DNA of 64,000 bases from Rheinheimera lutimaris (GCF_013283795.1 NZ_JABSOD010000012.1:1-64000); one strand, 5' to 3'. Counted from the stretch's first letter, positions 28,571 through 37,827 are shown. Numbers and translations: made by a program. The notes: generated by a model not told the origin, from the sequence alone.

Positions 28571-29662
28571 ATGACACCAATAGAAAAATACCGTCTTGAC
28601 CTAACGCGTGACGATTTTCAGTATGATGCGGCGCAAGAGTTTGCCGTTGTACAACTGCAGCGTTTATTTGATGACTTTGTCAGCCAAAAGCCGGCAAAAA
28701 TGTCATTTTGGCAACGACTGCGCGGTATAACCGCGGCAGAGAAGCCGTTGCAGGGCTTGTATTTCTGGGGGGGGGTAGGCCGCGGAAAAACCTATTTGGT
28801 TGATACCTTTTACGAGTGTCTGCCGGGCAGCCGTAAAATGCGTATTCACTTCCATCGCTTTATGCATCGGGTACATGAAGAACTGAAACTGCTCAAAGGC
28901 GTCAGTGATCCGCTGCAGAAAGTGGCTGATAAGTTTAAACAGGAAACAGACATTCTGTGTTTTGACGAGTTTTTTGTCTCAGATATTACGGATGCCATGA
29001 TCCTCGGCACCTTGATGCAGGCTTTGTTCGCACGCGGCATTACACTGGTGGCTACCTCTAATATTGAGCCGGACGGGCTGTATCGTAATGGCTTGCAGCG
29101 GGCCCGCTTTTTACCGGCAATCGCCTTGATTAAGCAATATACGCAGACGGTTAACGTCGACAGCGGTATAGATTACCGCTTACGCACCCTTGAGCAAGCT
29201 GAAATATATCATTATCCGCTGGATACTCAGGCTGATACTAACTTATTGCAATATTTTACTGCTTTATCGGTAGAACCGCGCCAGCAGCAGGCTGAAATTG
29301 AGGTGGCTCACCGTAAATTACATGCACGGTATGAGGCTGACGGTATTGTCTGGTTTGACTTTGCTGAGCTGTGTGAAACCGCGCGTAGCCAATATGATTA
29401 TATGGAACTGAGCCGTTGCTATCATACGGTGTTGTTGTCGGGGGTTAAAACCATGAGCCGGCAAAATGATGATGTGGCCCGCCGCTTTATTGCTTTGGTC
29501 GATGAATTTTATGAACGGCATGTAAAACTGATTATGTCGGCTGAAGTAGCGTTAGAACAGTTATATACCGACGGCATTTTAAACTTTGAGTTTAAGCGCT
29601 GTATCAGCCGGTTGCAGGAAATGCAGTCACATGACTATCTGGCAAAAGCACACTTACCTTAA
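28571..29662 (+). CDS. zapE: Cell-division ATPase ZapE (AFG1-like)
   Basis: AFG1-family AAA-like ATPase that associates with the Z-ring during constriction and stress in E. coli. The 363 residues have Walker A GGVGRGKT (67-74), Walker B ILCFDEFFV (about 133-141), and SNIEPDGLYRNGLQRARFLPAI, a sensor region typical of the family. The P-loop is encoded across a run of nine G residues (28767-28775), an unusual homopolymer, but the frame is intact. The next gene is the ribosomal operon rplM-rpsI. Confidence 0.93.
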   Translation: MTPIEKYRLDLTRDDFQYDAAQEFAVVQLQRLFDDFVSQKPAKMSFWQRLRGITAAEKPLQGLYFWGGVGRGKTYLVDTFYECLPGSRKMRIHFHRFMHRVHEELKLLKGVSDPLQKVADKFKQETDILCFDEFFVSDITDAMILGTLMQALFARGITLVATSNIEPDGLYRNGLQRARFLPAIALIKQYTQTVNVDSGIDYRLRTLEQAEIYHYPLDTQADTNLLQYFTALSVEPRQQQAEIEVAHRKLHARYEADGIVWFDFAELCETARSQYDYMELSRCYHTVLLSGVKTMSRQNDDVARRFIALVDEFYERHVKLIMSAEVALEQLYTDGILNFEFKRCISRLQEMQSHDYLAKAHLP

Positions 29663-29723
29663 TTTTTTTGTCAATTCAGTGGAAATTTTCAGAGAAGGTG
29701 CTGATTTTTGTAATTGGTTAATA

Positions 29724-29729
29724 TATAAT
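29724..29729 (+). promoter_or_regulatory. Probable -10 of the rplM promoter with GC-rich discriminator
   Basis: TATAAT followed by CCGCGCCCGGCC, a GC-rich discriminator typical of ribosomal and other stringently controlled promoters. No clean -35 hexamer is seen at the right distance. It lies 136 bp upstream of the rplM start, leaving a long 5' leader. Confidence 0.6.
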
Positions 29730-29803
29730 CCGCGCCCGGCCTACGTTACAGCCTAATACTGCCGTTAGCCCGGTAGTTTTTGTACTCGAAGGGGTACGCT
29801 AAC

Positions 29804-29834
29804 GACACCCGCTGCATCAGCCCTGCACGGTGTC
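29804..29834 (+). promoter_or_regulatory. Hairpin in the rplM 5' leader
   Basis: GACACC (29804-29809) pairs with GGTGTC (29829-29834), and inside it TGCA (29813-29816) can pair with TGCA (29824-29827). The structure lies 30 bp before the rplM start. In E. coli L13 represses its own operon through the mRNA leader, so this is a candidate site (inference). Confidence 0.45.
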
Positions 29835-29864
29835 AGGTGTAACTAAGTTATTTTGGATAGATAA

Positions 29865-30293
29865 ATGAAAACTTTTACTGCTAAGCCAGAAAGCGTAACC
29901 CGCGACTGGTTCGTTGTTGATGCGTCAGGTAAAACACTGGGTCGTATCGCAACAGAAATTGCTGCCCGTTTACGTGGTAAGCACAAGCCAGAGTATACGC
30001 CACACGTAGATACCGGTGATTACATCATCGTGGTAAACGCGGAAAAAGTGGCAGTTACCGGCAACAAAGCACAGAACAAAATGTATTATTCTCACACTGG
30101 CTTCCCTGGTGGTATCAAGGAAATCAGCTTCGAGAAATTGATCGCGAAGAAACCTGAAATGGTTCTGGAACTTGCTATTAAAGGCATGTTACCAAAAGGT
30201 CCATTGGGCCGCGCTATGTTCCGTAAGTTGAAAGTTTACGCCGGCGCCGAGCATCAACATGCTGCTCAGCAACCGCAAGTATTAGATATTTAA
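29865..30293 (+). CDS. rplM: 50S ribosomal protein L13
   Basis: Large-subunit ribosomal protein that binds 23S rRNA early in assembly. The 142 residues are full length. Hallmarks are the N-terminal [38 protein letters not shown], and [20 protein letters not shown], the L13 signature. It is the first gene of the rplM-rpsI operon, with rpsI 12 bp downstream. Confidence 0.98.
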   Translation: MKTFTAKPESVTRDWFVVDASGKTLGRIATEIAARLRGKHKPEYTPHVDTGDYIIVVNAEKVAVTGNKAQNKMYYSHTGFPGGIKEISFEKLIAKKPEMVLELAIKGMLPKGPLGRAMFRKLKVYAGAEHQHAAQQPQVLDI

Positions 30294-30305
30294 TCGGAGC
30301 ATAAC

Positions 30306-30698
30306 ATGGCACAGAATCAATATTACGGAACTGGTCGTCGTAAAAGCTCAACGGCCCGCGTTTTCATCAAAGCCGGTTCAGGCAACATCGTTGTTAACCA
30401 ACGCGCGTTGACTGAATACTTTGGCCGCGAAACAGCTTGTATGATTGTTAAGCAACCATTAGAGCTGGTTGATATGGTTGAGAAATTCGACCTGTACATC
30501 ACTGTTAAAGGTGGTGGTATCAGCGGTCAGGCCGGTGCTATCCGTCACGGTATTACCCGTGCACTGATGGAGTTTGACGAGTCACTGCGTCCGGCACTGC
30601 GTAAAGCGGGCTTTGTTACCCGTGATGCGCGTCAGGTTGAACGTAAGAAAGTGGGTCTGCGTAAAGCACGTAAACGTCCACAGTACTCAAAACGTTAA
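30306..30698 (+). CDS. rpsI: 30S ribosomal protein S9
   Basis: Small-subunit protein whose C-terminal tail reaches the P-site tRNA anticodon. The 130 residues include [15 protein letters not shown] at the N-terminus, [19 protein letters not shown] (about 67-85) and the basic C-terminus [17 protein letters not shown] ending in Lys-Arg, needed for tRNA contact. The operon ends in a strong terminator 17 bp after the stop. Confidence 0.98.
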   Translation: MAQNQYYGTGRRKSSTARVFIKAGSGNIVVNQRALTEYFGRETACMIVKQPLELVDMVEKFDLYITVKGGGISGQAGAIRHGITRALMEFDESLRPALRKAGFVTRDARQVERKKVGLRKARKRPQYSKR

Positions 30699-30714
30699 GC
30701 GTTTTTCAGTACAA

Positions 30715-30744
30715 AACCCGGCACAGCGTTGCCGGGTTTTTTTT
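30715..30744 (+). terminator. Rho-independent terminator after rpsI
   Basis: AACCCGGC (30715-30722) pairs with GCCGGGTT (30731-30738); the run of eight Ts spans 30737-30744, its first two bases closing the stem. Confidence 0.9.
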
Positions 30745-30891
30745 GCCTGCATTTTGTTGTCTGCGACCATTGCAAACCGGCAGCCAAAGTGTGCCGTATA
30801 ACGCAAATCAGCAAGATAATGCGGATTCAGTTTGCCTTAATCCTTGTGTAAAGCAGGGCTTTTCATTATGATCGGCGATATTTTTTCGATT

Positions 30892-30897
30892 TATAAT
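30892..30897 (+). promoter_or_regulatory. Possible -10 element for petABC
   Basis: TATAAT lies 63 bp upstream of petA. An 8-bp hairpin (30915-30922 with 30928-30935) would form in the leader. No convincing -35 is visible, so the call is tentative. Confidence 0.4.
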
Positions 30898-30954
30898 AAT
30901 TGCTGAAATTCAGCCGCTTAAATTCTGTTTAAGCGTTAACGTGGAGATGAGTGG

Positions 30955-31545
30955 ATGAGCAATGCGCCTGTAGATCATGGTCGCCGCCGCTTCCTTACCA
31001 TTGCAACCTCAGTTGTAGGGGGCGTGGGTGCTGTCGGAGCTGCTGTGCCTTTTGTCGCATCCTGGATGCCAAGCGAAAAGGCAAAACAGGCTGGGGCAGC
31101 GGTCAGTGCGGACATCAGTAAGCTTGAACCCGGGCAGTTAATTCGGGTTGAATGGCGTGGTAAACCGGTATGGATTGTTAAACGACCGCAAGCCATGCTG
31201 GATGAGCTTGCTACACATGAAGATAAACTGCGTGATCCTGCCTCTGAAGTTGAACAACAACCTGCTTACGCACAAAATCGCCATCGCTCGAAAAAGCCGG
31301 AGATTTTTGTTGCAGTAGGTATTTGTACGCACTTGGGCTGTTCTCCTACTTATATTGCCAACGATTTCGCTGCTCAGGTTGAAGGTGTCACATCAGGATT
31401 CTTCTGCCCTTGTCATGGCTCTAAGTTCGATATGGCGGGCCGTGTGTTTCAAAGCGTACCGGCGCCGAAAAATCTGCAGATCCCTCCGTATATGTTTATC
31501 GACGACAATACCATTGTAATTGGTGAAGATGAGGGGACAGTCTGA
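30955..31545 (+). CDS. petA: Ubiquinol-cytochrome c reductase Rieske iron-sulfur subunit
   Basis: Takes the first electron from ubiquinol in the cytochrome bc1 complex and passes it to cytochrome c1. The 196 residues have a twin-arginine-type N-terminus (RRRFLTIA, about 10-17) that also serves as membrane anchor. The [2Fe-2S] ligands are Cys124/His126 in CTHLGC and Cys151/His154 in CPCHGS, with Cys129 and Cys153 forming the structural disulfide. All are intact. It overlaps petB by one base. Confidence 0.96.
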   Translation: MSNAPVDHGRRRFLTIATSVVGGVGAVGAAVPFVASWMPSEKAKQAGAAVSADISKLEPGQLIRVEWRGKPVWIVKRPQAMLDELATHEDKLRDPASEVEQQPAYAQNRHRSKKPEIFVAVGICTHLGCSPTYIANDFAAQVEGVTSGFFCPCHGSKFDMAGRVFQSVPAPKNLQIPPYMFIDDNTIVIGEDEGTV

Positions 31546-32819
31546 TGTTCAAAAATCTAATGAGCTGGATTGAATACCGCCTGCCGTTTATGGATAAGAT
31601 GAATCTGCATGTTATGCAGTATCCGGCACCGAAAAACTTTAACTTCTGGTATTTCTTTGGTTCGCTGGCCATGTTGGTATTGGTTAACCAAATTCTGACC
31701 GGTATCTGGTTAACGATGAACTATGTACCTTCAGCAGAAGGAGCATTTGCTTCAGTCGAATATATTATGCGTGACGTAGACTACGGCTGGTTGTTGCGTT
31801 ATATGCACTCTACCGGTGCTTCAGCGTTCTTTGTCGTGGTGTATTTACACATGCTGCGAGGCATGATGTACGGTTCTTATCAGAAACCACGGGAGCTGCT
31901 GTGGATTTTCGGTATGCTGATTTTCCTCGTGTTGATGGCCGAGGCCTTTATGGGTTACTTGTTACCCTGGGGCCAGATGTCGTTTTGGGGTGCGCAGGTT
32001 ATCATCGGCATATTTGGTACCATCCCCTTTGTTGGCGAAGACTTAACCCTGTGGATCCGTGGTGATTACGTTATCTCCGGCGCCACACTGAACCGTTTCT
32101 TTGCTTTGCATGTTATTGCTCTGCCACTGGTGCTGGTTATTCTGGTATTCCTGCACATTATGGCGTTGCATGAAGTGGGTTCTAATAACCCTGATGGTAT
32201 CGACATTAAGAAAGATAATGACGGTTCTGTCGCGCAGACGGAAGCAGATAAGAAGTTTACCTTTCATCAGTACTTTACCCGTGGTGGTAAAAAAGTGATT
32301 GTTGACGCTATACCCTTCCACCCGTACTACACGGTAAAAGATCTGGTTGGCGTAGCAGGTTTCCTGCTAATTTTTGCCTGGGTGATTTTCTTCTTCCCTG
32401 AAGGTGGCGGCTACTTCCTTGAACCACCAAACTTTGAACCGGCAAATGCGTTGAAAACTCCAGCGCACATCGCTCCTGTTTGGTATTTCACGCCATTTTA
32501 TGCCATCTTGCGCGCCATTCCGCACCCGTTTATGGGCGCAGTTGCTATGTTCGCGGCGATTTTAGCGTTGGCATTGCTACCTTGGTTAGACAGAGGCAAA
32601 GTGCGGTCCATGCGTTATCGTAGTGGTTTGCATACCGCTAACTTAATCAACTTCTGTATCAGTTTTGTAGCGCTGGGCGTTTTAGGCGTGTTGCCAGCTG
32701 AAGGTGTGTACACCTTAATGGCGCAGATATTCTCATTTACATATTTTGGCTTCTTTATTTTGCTGTGGTTCTACAGTAAGAATGAAAAAACCAAGCCATT
32801 ACCAGTAAGGTTAACCTGA
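31545..32819 (+). CDS. petB: Cytochrome b subunit of the bc1 complex
   Basis: Membrane core of the bc1 complex with two b hemes and the quinol oxidation and reduction sites. The 424 residues form about eight helices. Heme ligands appear as His residues in RYMHSTGASAFFVVVYLHMLRG and in RFFALHVIALPLVLVILVFLHIMALH. The quinol-site loop PYY/PEW equivalent is seen as ...FHPYYTVKDLVG, and PWGQMSFWGAQVI is conserved. The b6 and subunit IV parts are on one chain, the proteobacterial form. Confidence 0.96.
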   Translation: MFKNLMSWIEYRLPFMDKMNLHVMQYPAPKNFNFWYFFGSLAMLVLVNQILTGIWLTMNYVPSAEGAFASVEYIMRDVDYGWLLRYMHSTGASAFFVVVYLHMLRGMMYGSYQKPRELLWIFGMLIFLVLMAEAFMGYLLPWGQMSFWGAQVIIGIFGTIPFVGEDLTLWIRGDYVISGATLNRFFALHVIALPLVLVILVFLHIMALHEVGSNNPDGIDIKKDNDGSVAQTEADKKFTFHQYFTRGGKKVIVDAIPFHPYYTVKDLVGVAGFLLIFAWVIFFFPEGGGYFLEPPNFEPANALKTPAHIAPVWYFTPFYAILRAIPHPFMGAVAMFAAILALALLPWLDRGKVRSMRYRSGLHTANLINFCISFVALGVLGVLPAEGVYTLMAQIFSFTYFGFFILLWFYSKNEKTKPLPVRLT

Positions 32820-33556
32820 TGATGAAAAACTTATTTTCAGTAATTGCATTAGTGGCGTCTTCGTGGGCAATGGCGGCCGGACCGGCTGTACATCTGGACA
32901 AAGCACCTATTGACCTGATGGATAAAGCGTCGTTGCAACACGGTGCTAAGTTATTTCAGAATTACTGTTTGGGCTGCCATCAGATGCAGTATCAGCGTTA
33001 TTCGCGCACATTCCGTGATTTAGATATTCCGGAAGATGTTGGTGTAGAAAATCTGATGTTTACCGGCAAAAAAGTAGGCGACCATATAAAAAATAATATG
33101 GCCACCAAAGATGCTGAGAAATGGTTTGGTGCTGCACCACCGGATTTAACCAACGTAGCTCGTGTGCGTGGCCCGGATTGGTTGTATACCTATCTGCGCA
33201 GCTTTTATGCTGACCCGGCACGGCCGTTTGGCGTAAATAACGATGTATTTCCGATGGTTGGTATGCCACATGTACTGCAGGAACTGCAGGGCATGCCATA
33301 TAAGGCTTATGAGACGCGTCTTGTTGATGGCGAGTCTAAACAGGTATATGTTGGTATTAAAACCGACGGTACCGGTGAGCTCAGTGCAGAAGAATATGAT
33401 CGTGCTGTGGCAGATCTGGTAAACTACCTGGAATATGTAGGCGAACCTACCAAACTGGAGTCCCGCGCATTAGGGATCAAAGTAATGGTATTTCTGCTGA
33501 TTTTCTTTGTGCTGGCGTATCTGCTGAAGAAAGAATATTGGAAAGATGTACATTAA
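32819..33556 (+). CDS. petC: Cytochrome c1 subunit of the bc1 complex
   Basis: Heme-c subunit that receives electrons from the Rieske protein and reduces soluble cytochrome c. The 245 residues have a signal peptide (about 1-20), the heme motif CLGCH (50-54), and a C-terminal membrane anchor (about 221-238) followed by a basic tail. WFGAAPPDLTNVARVRG is typical, and a Met in PMVGMPHVL is the probable sixth heme ligand. It overlaps the petB stop by one base. bc1 plus a downstream oxidase implies aerobic or microaerobic respiration. Confidence 0.95.
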   Translation: MMKNLFSVIALVASSWAMAAGPAVHLDKAPIDLMDKASLQHGAKLFQNYCLGCHQMQYQRYSRTFRDLDIPEDVGVENLMFTGKKVGDHIKNNMATKDAEKWFGAAPPDLTNVARVRGPDWLYTYLRSFYADPARPFGVNNDVFPMVGMPHVLQELQGMPYKAYETRLVDGESKQVYVGIKTDGTGELSAEEYDRAVADLVNYLEYVGEPTKLESRALGIKVMVFLLIFFVLAYLLKKEYWKDVH

Positions 33557-33583
33557 CTAGTTATTTCAACTAGATATGTTTAC

Positions 33584-33614
33584 AGGGGCCTTAGCGCCCC
33601 TTTGCCGTTTTTTA
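33584..33614 (+). terminator. Possible terminator after petC
   Basis: AGGGGC (33584-33589) pairs with GCCCCT (33596-33601) across a six-base loop and is followed by a T-rich stretch to about 33617. The stem is short. Read-through into sspAB is plausible, as the two operons are commonly adjacent. Confidence 0.55.
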
Positions 33615-33631
33615 TTTTACCGGAGGAAGAC

Positions 33632-34270
33632 ATGGCGATCACTGCCAATAAACGCCCTGTGATGACATTGTTCTCAGCAGCTGATGACATGTTCAGCCAT
33701 CAGGTACGCATAGTACTGGCTGAAAAAGGCGTAACTGTCGATATTCTTCAGGTCGCACAAGATAATTTGCCGGAGGATCTGTACGAGGTAAACCCGTATG
33801 GTAGCCTGCCAACTTTGCTTGATCGTGAACTGGCGTTGTATCAAGCCAATATTATTATGGAATACCTCGATGAGCGTTTTCCGCATCCACCGCTGATGCC
33901 GGTATATCCGGTTGCGCGTGGTCAGGCACGTTTAATGATGTACCGCATCGAAAAAGATTGGTACCGTCAGGCGGCAAGTATTCTTAATGGTGACGAGCAC
34001 GCAGCCACGGCACGGCAGGAATTAAGAGAAGGCTTGCTGTCTATCGCACCATTGTTCAACGAAACGCCGTTTTTTATGAGCGAAGAGTTTGGCCTGGTCG
34101 ATTGTTATATGGCTGCATTGCTGTGGCGTTTGCCGCTGTTGGGCATTGAGCTGAATGGCCCTGGTAGCAAAGAGTTGAAAAATTATATGACGCGTATTTT
34201 TGAACGTGATGCATTTCAGGCTTCATTAAGTGATGTGGAACGTGAGATCCGCAGAGGAATGAAGTTTTAA
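33632..34270 (+). CDS. sspA: Stringent starvation protein A
   Basis: GST-fold RNA-polymerase-associated protein that changes transcription in stationary phase and stress, and lowers H-NS. From the ATG at 33632, behind GGAGGA, it has 212 residues, as in E. coli. The upstream in-frame ATG lies in the preceding terminator region. There is an N-terminal thioredoxin-like domain (about 10-85, with VLAEKGV, NPYGSLPTLLDR, IIMEYLDERFPHPPLMP) and a C-terminal helical domain. It overlaps sspB by one base. Confidence 0.95.
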   Translation: MAITANKRPVMTLFSAADDMFSHQVRIVLAEKGVTVDILQVAQDNLPEDLYEVNPYGSLPTLLDRELALYQANIIMEYLDERFPHPPLMPVYPVARGQARLMMYRIEKDWYRQAASILNGDEHAATARQELREGLLSIAPLFNETPFFMSEEFGLVDCYMAALLWRLPLLGIELNGPGSKELKNYMTRIFERDAFQASLSDVEREIRRGMKF

Positions 34271-34689
34271 TGAAGATGACGCCAAACCGCCCTTATCTGT
34301 TAAGGGCGTTTTATGAATGGATTGTCGATAATAACGGCACGCCATATTTGGTGGTAGATGCGACAGCCGATGCTGTTAAAGTACCGACTCAGTTTGTACA
34401 GAACGGCCAAATTGTGTTGAATACAGCGCCCTCTGCGGTCGGTAATTTGCAGCTGGGCAATGACGCGGTAACCTTTAATGCCCGCTTCGGCGGAAAGCCG
34501 TTTGCGTTGTATATTCCGGTTACGGCTGTGTTGGCGATTTATGCGCGTGAAAACGGCGCCGGCACAGTATTTACGCTGGAAGAGGAAGAAGACGAAGCAG
34601 AGATATTCAGTAATAGCCTCGAAGATGAGCCTGCTCCGCCGGAACCGCCGAAGCCGAAAAGAGCTTCACACTTAAAAGTAGTTAAATAA
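34270..34689 (+). CDS. sspB: ClpXP adaptor protein SspB
   Basis: Binds ssrA-tagged proteins and delivers them to ClpXP for degradation. The 139 residues show the SspB core (MTPNRPYLLRAFYEWIVDNN, TPYLVVDA, GRNLQL-like GNLQLGNDAVTFNARFGG, AIYARENGAG), then an acidic/proline linker, then the C-terminal ClpX-binding (XB) module RASHLKVVK at the very end. All parts of a functional adaptor are present. Confidence 0.96.
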   Translation: MKMTPNRPYLLRAFYEWIVDNNGTPYLVVDATADAVKVPTQFVQNGQIVLNTAPSAVGNLQLGNDAVTFNARFGGKPFALYIPVTAVLAIYARENGAGTVFTLEEEEDEAEIFSNSLEDEPAPPEPPKPKRASHLKVVK

Positions 34690-34694
34690 CAGCA

Positions 34695-35591
34695 TCAACG
34701 GCTCAGCTCCGGCTTGGCAGTAGCAACTTGCCAAAATGTCTGAATAAGCGGCTCATGTAGCCGTTTGTTCAGCATGCATACGCCAAGGTCAAATGGCTCA
34801 AAGCGATAGTCTAACTCCAGCATCCGTACCCTGTCTTTTACCGGACTGTTTACCACAACAGCATCGGCTACCAGTGCTACGCCGGTGCCCAGCGCGACCA
34901 TCGATACCATAGCCTCATGACCATCCACCTTTGCCGCAATTAACGGCGTTATGGCCATATCCGCCAGCCAGCGGTCAAAACGACCACGGGCAGGGCCATG
35001 TTCCGGCATAATCAGCGGTATTTTGTGCCACGGTACCGGCTCCTGTTGCAGTAAATCATTTACTTTACAGGGAATCGTTGGGGCTATCAGCATCACCGGC
35101 AGGCTGGCAATGCTTCTGAATGCCAAATTGGCCGGCAGGTGTGCCGGATGGGCAGCCAGGGCGATATCGGCTTCATCCAGCCGGACTTTTTCTATTGCTG
35201 AGGCCGCATCACCGGTAGTCAGTTTTATCTCGGCTTTCGGACAGACTAAGCGGAAACGATCCAGAATGGCCGGCAGATGGCTATAGCTGGCCGTGACGGT
35301 GCAGAATAAGCGGATCTCACCGGTTAATTCAGCGCTGGCTAGCTGTAAATCGACCTGCAGCTGATGCCATTCATCCAGCCAACTGCGGACAAAGCGGGCA
35401 AAACGTTGCCCGGCAGCGGTGAGGCGGACTGAGCGTTTATCGCGAAAAAACAACTCTGCACCCAGTTCCTCTTCGAGCCGCTGAATAACCCGCGTTAATG
35501 TCGGCGGGCTTACATACATTTGTTCGCTGGTTTTACTAAAGTTTAAACTGCTGGCCAGGTGCTGAAATAATTGTGCGCTGCGGATATCCAT
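34695..35591 (-). CDS. ilvY: LysR-type regulator IlvY
   Basis: Activator of ilvC that responds to the substrates acetolactate or acetohydroxybutyrate in E. coli. The 298 residues have an N-terminal winged HTH (about 1-60, with SSLNFSKTSEQMYVSPPTLTRVIQRLEEELGAELF) and a type 2 periplasmic-binding-like effector domain (about 90-290). Divergent orientation from ilvC and a 15-bp inverted repeat 15 bp before its own ATG support both the assignment and autoregulation. Confidence 0.92.
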   Translation of the reverse strand: MDIRSAQLFQHLASSLNFSKTSEQMYVSPPTLTRVIQRLEEELGAELFFRDKRSVRLTAAGQRFARFVRSWLDEWHQLQVDLQLASAELTGEIRLFCTVTASYSHLPAILDRFRLVCPKAEIKLTTGDAASAIEKVRLDEADIALAAHPAHLPANLAFRSIASLPVMLIAPTIPCKVNDLLQQEPVPWHKIPLIMPEHGPARGRFDRWLADMAITPLIAAKVDGHEAMVSMVALGTGVALVADAVVVNSPVKDRVRMLELDYRFEPFDLGVCMLNKRLHEPLIQTFWQVATAKPELSR

Positions 35592-35605
35592 ACAAAGAGC
35601 CTATG

Positions 35606-35620
35606 TTTCATTTTATGAAA
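35606..35620. promoter_or_regulatory. Probable IlvY operator
   Basis: TTTCAT-TTT-ATGAAA, a perfect inverted repeat with a 3-bp centre matching the T-N11-A form of LysR-type sites. It lies between the divergent ilvY and ilvC genes. Confidence 0.6.
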
Positions 35621-35752
35621 TACAGACTTCAAAATATATCACTTCACGCAATTAAAAGCAGTAGTTAGTATAAGCTCATTAAAGCAGACAACCAGTGCTG
35701 CTTATGCTCACCAACCAGGTTAGAGCGGTTACAACGAATTTAGAGAAGTATC

Positions 35753-37234
35753 ATGACAAATTATTTTAATACGCTGAATTTACGTCAGCAGTTAGGCCAG
35801 TTGGGCCAGTGCCGCTTTATGGATAAAGCTGAATTTGCTAATGGTTGTGCGCTGTTAAAAGGCTGGAATATCGTTATTGTAGGTTGTGGTGCTCAGGGCT
35901 TAAACCAGGGGCTGAACATGCGCGACTCCGGCTTGAACATCAGCTACGCTTTGCGTGCTGAAGCTATAGCAGAAAAGCGCGCATCGTTTGAAAAGGCCAG
36001 CAGTAACGGTTTTAACGTAGGCACTTATGCTGAACTGATCCCAACGGCAGATCTGGTGTTAAACCTGACGCCGGATAAGCAGCACAGCAGTGTTGTAGAT
36101 GCGATTATGCCGCTGATGAAGCAAGGTGCAACGTTAGCTTATTCACACGGTTTTAATATCGTAGAAGAAGGTAAGCAAATCCGGCCCGACATCACGGTTG
36201 TGATGGTGGCACCTAAGTGCCCGGGAACGGAAGTGCGGGAAGAATATAAAAGAGGATTTGGGGTACCGACATTAATTGCGGTACACCCGGAAAATGATCC
36301 CAAAGGACAAGGCTTAGACATTGCCAAAGCATACGCTGCGGCAACGGGGGGAGATCGGGCTGGTGTGCTGCAGTCGTCTTTCGTGGCGGAAGTAAAATCC
36401 GACCTGATGGGCGAGCAAACTATCCTGTGTGGCATGTTGCAAACCGGCGCTATTTTGGCGTTTGATAAAATGGTCGCCGACGGGGTTGAGGCGGGTTATG
36501 CCGCTAAGTTGATTCAGTATGGCTGGGAAACAGTAACCGAAGCGCTAAAGCATGGTGGTATTACTAACATGATGGACCGCTTAAGTAACCCGGCAAAAAT
36601 CAAAGCGTTTGACTTAGCAGAGCAGCTAAAGCAAACATTGCGGCCATTATTTGAAAAGCATATGGACGACATTATCAGTGGCGAGTTTTCCCGTACGATG
36701 ATGGCTGACTGGGCTAATGATGATAAAAACCTGCTTACCTGGCGTGAGCAGACCCGCAGCAGTGGTTTTGAGCAAGCGCCTGTGTCGGATGAAAAAATTA
36801 GCGAACAGGATTATTTTGACCGCGGTTTGTTGCTGGTCGCGATGGTTAAAGCCGGTGTAGAACTGGCGTTTGAAACCATGGTAGATGCCGGCATAGTGGC
36901 CGAATCTGCGTACTATGAGTCACTGCATGAAACGCCGTTAATTGCTAACACCATAGCGCGTAAACGTTTGTATGAGATGAACGTGGTGATTTCAGACACT
37001 GCAGAATACGGTAACTACTTGTTTGCACATGCCGCTGTACCGTTACTGAAAGATAGTATCAACGCATTGAACAGCGACTATATCGGTAAAGGCGTAACAG
37101 GCAGCAATGGTGTCGACAACCTGAAACTGATTGCCGTGAATGATGCGATCCGGCAGCACCCGGTTGAAACAGTCGGCAGAAAATTACGTGGTTACATGAC
37201 AGCGATGAAACGGATAGTGGAGTCGAATCAGTAA
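35753..37234 (+). CDS. ilvC: Ketol-acid reductoisomerase, class II (NADP+)
   Basis: Second step of valine, leucine and isoleucine synthesis: isomerises and reduces acetohydroxy acids with NADPH and Mg2+. The 493-residue length is that of the long class II form found in enterics. It shows GCGAQG (44-49, nucleotide binding), [20 protein letters not shown], and duplicated knotted C-terminal halves with [15 protein letters not shown] (first metal site) and [24 protein letters not shown] (second site region). It is controlled by the divergent IlvY and ends in a strong terminator. Confidence 0.97.
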   Translation: MTNYFNTLNLRQQLGQLGQCRFMDKAEFANGCALLKGWNIVIVGCGAQGLNQGLNMRDSGLNISYALRAEAIAEKRASFEKASSNGFNVGTYAELIPTADLVLNLTPDKQHSSVVDAIMPLMKQGATLAYSHGFNIVEEGKQIRPDITVVMVAPKCPGTEVREEYKRGFGVPTLIAVHPENDPKGQGLDIAKAYAAATGGDRAGVLQSSFVAEVKSDLMGEQTILCGMLQTGAILAFDKMVADGVEAGYAAKLIQYGWETVTEALKHGGITNMMDRLSNPAKIKAFDLAEQLKQTLRPLFEKHMDDIISGEFSRTMMADWANDDKNLLTWREQTRSSGFEQAPVSDEKISEQDYFDRGLLLVAMVKAGVELAFETMVDAGIVAESAYYESLHETPLIANTIARKRLYEMNVVISDTAEYGNYLFAHAAVPLLKDSINALNSDYIGKGVTGSNGVDNLKLIAVNDAIRQHPVETVGRKLRGYMTAMKRIVESNQ

Positions 37235-37327
37235 CTCAAAGAATGATGTGGTTATAGGTGACTCAGCACGCCAAAAGCGGCAGTGTTACCTGGCCAATAA
37301 CGATGTTATACGTGGACCTTGGTTGTT

Positions 37328-37352
37328 TTGCCCTGCTATGCAGGGCTTTTTT
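37328..37352 (+). terminator. Rho-independent terminator after ilvC
   Basis: GCCCTGC (37328-37334) and GCAGGGC (37338-37344) form a perfect 7-bp stem with a TAT loop, followed by eight Ts. Confidence 0.9.
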
Positions 37353-37395
37353 TTCGCGCTAAGCTGAGGTTTTATAATTACGGAATATTGATGTT

Positions 37396-37827
37396 ATGAA
37401 AACAATTGCGCTGGTTGCACACGACGGTAAAAAGCAGGCATTGCTGCAATGGGTTGCGGCGCATAGCGCATTTTTTGCTGACAAAGCGCTGGTGGCCACC
37501 GGCACCACCGGCAAGCTGGTTTCAGAGGTGTTAGAAAAAGAAGTGCTATGCCTTGCCAGTGGCCCTTTAGGAGGCGATCAACAAATTGGTGCAATGATTG
37601 CTGAGCAGAAAATTGATTGGTTGGTATTTTTTTGGGACCCGCTGTCATCACAACCGCATGACCCGGATGTAAAAGCATTAATACGTTTAGCGGTAGTATG
37701 GAATATTCCGGTGGCTTGTAATCAGGCGACAGCAGATTTTATCGTTCATTCCAGCTTATATCAGCAAGATTATCAGCGTGAAGTGCCGGATTTTTCGGTA
37801 TACCAAAAGCGACTGGAGACAAAATAA
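37396..37827 (+). CDS. mgsA: Methylglyoxal synthase
   Basis: Converts dihydroxyacetone phosphate to methylglyoxal and phosphate, a bypass that relieves sugar-phosphate stress. The 143 residues match the family: ALVAHDGKKQALLQW at the N-terminus, ATGTTGKLVSE phosphate-binding loop (about 34-44), SGPLGGDQQIGAMI with catalytic Asp61, FFWDPLSSQPHDPDVKALIRLA, and NIPVACNQATADF. It is convergent with the CsrB-like RNA gene. CsrA and carbon flux are linked in other bacteria, so the neighbourhood is suggestive, not proof of regulation. Confidence 0.95.
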   Translation: MKTIALVAHDGKKQALLQWVAAHSAFFADKALVATGTTGKLVSEVLEKEVLCLASGPLGGDQQIGAMIAEQKIDWLVFFWDPLSSQPHDPDVKALIRLAVVWNIPVACNQATADFIVHSSLYQQDYQREVPDFSVYQKRLETK

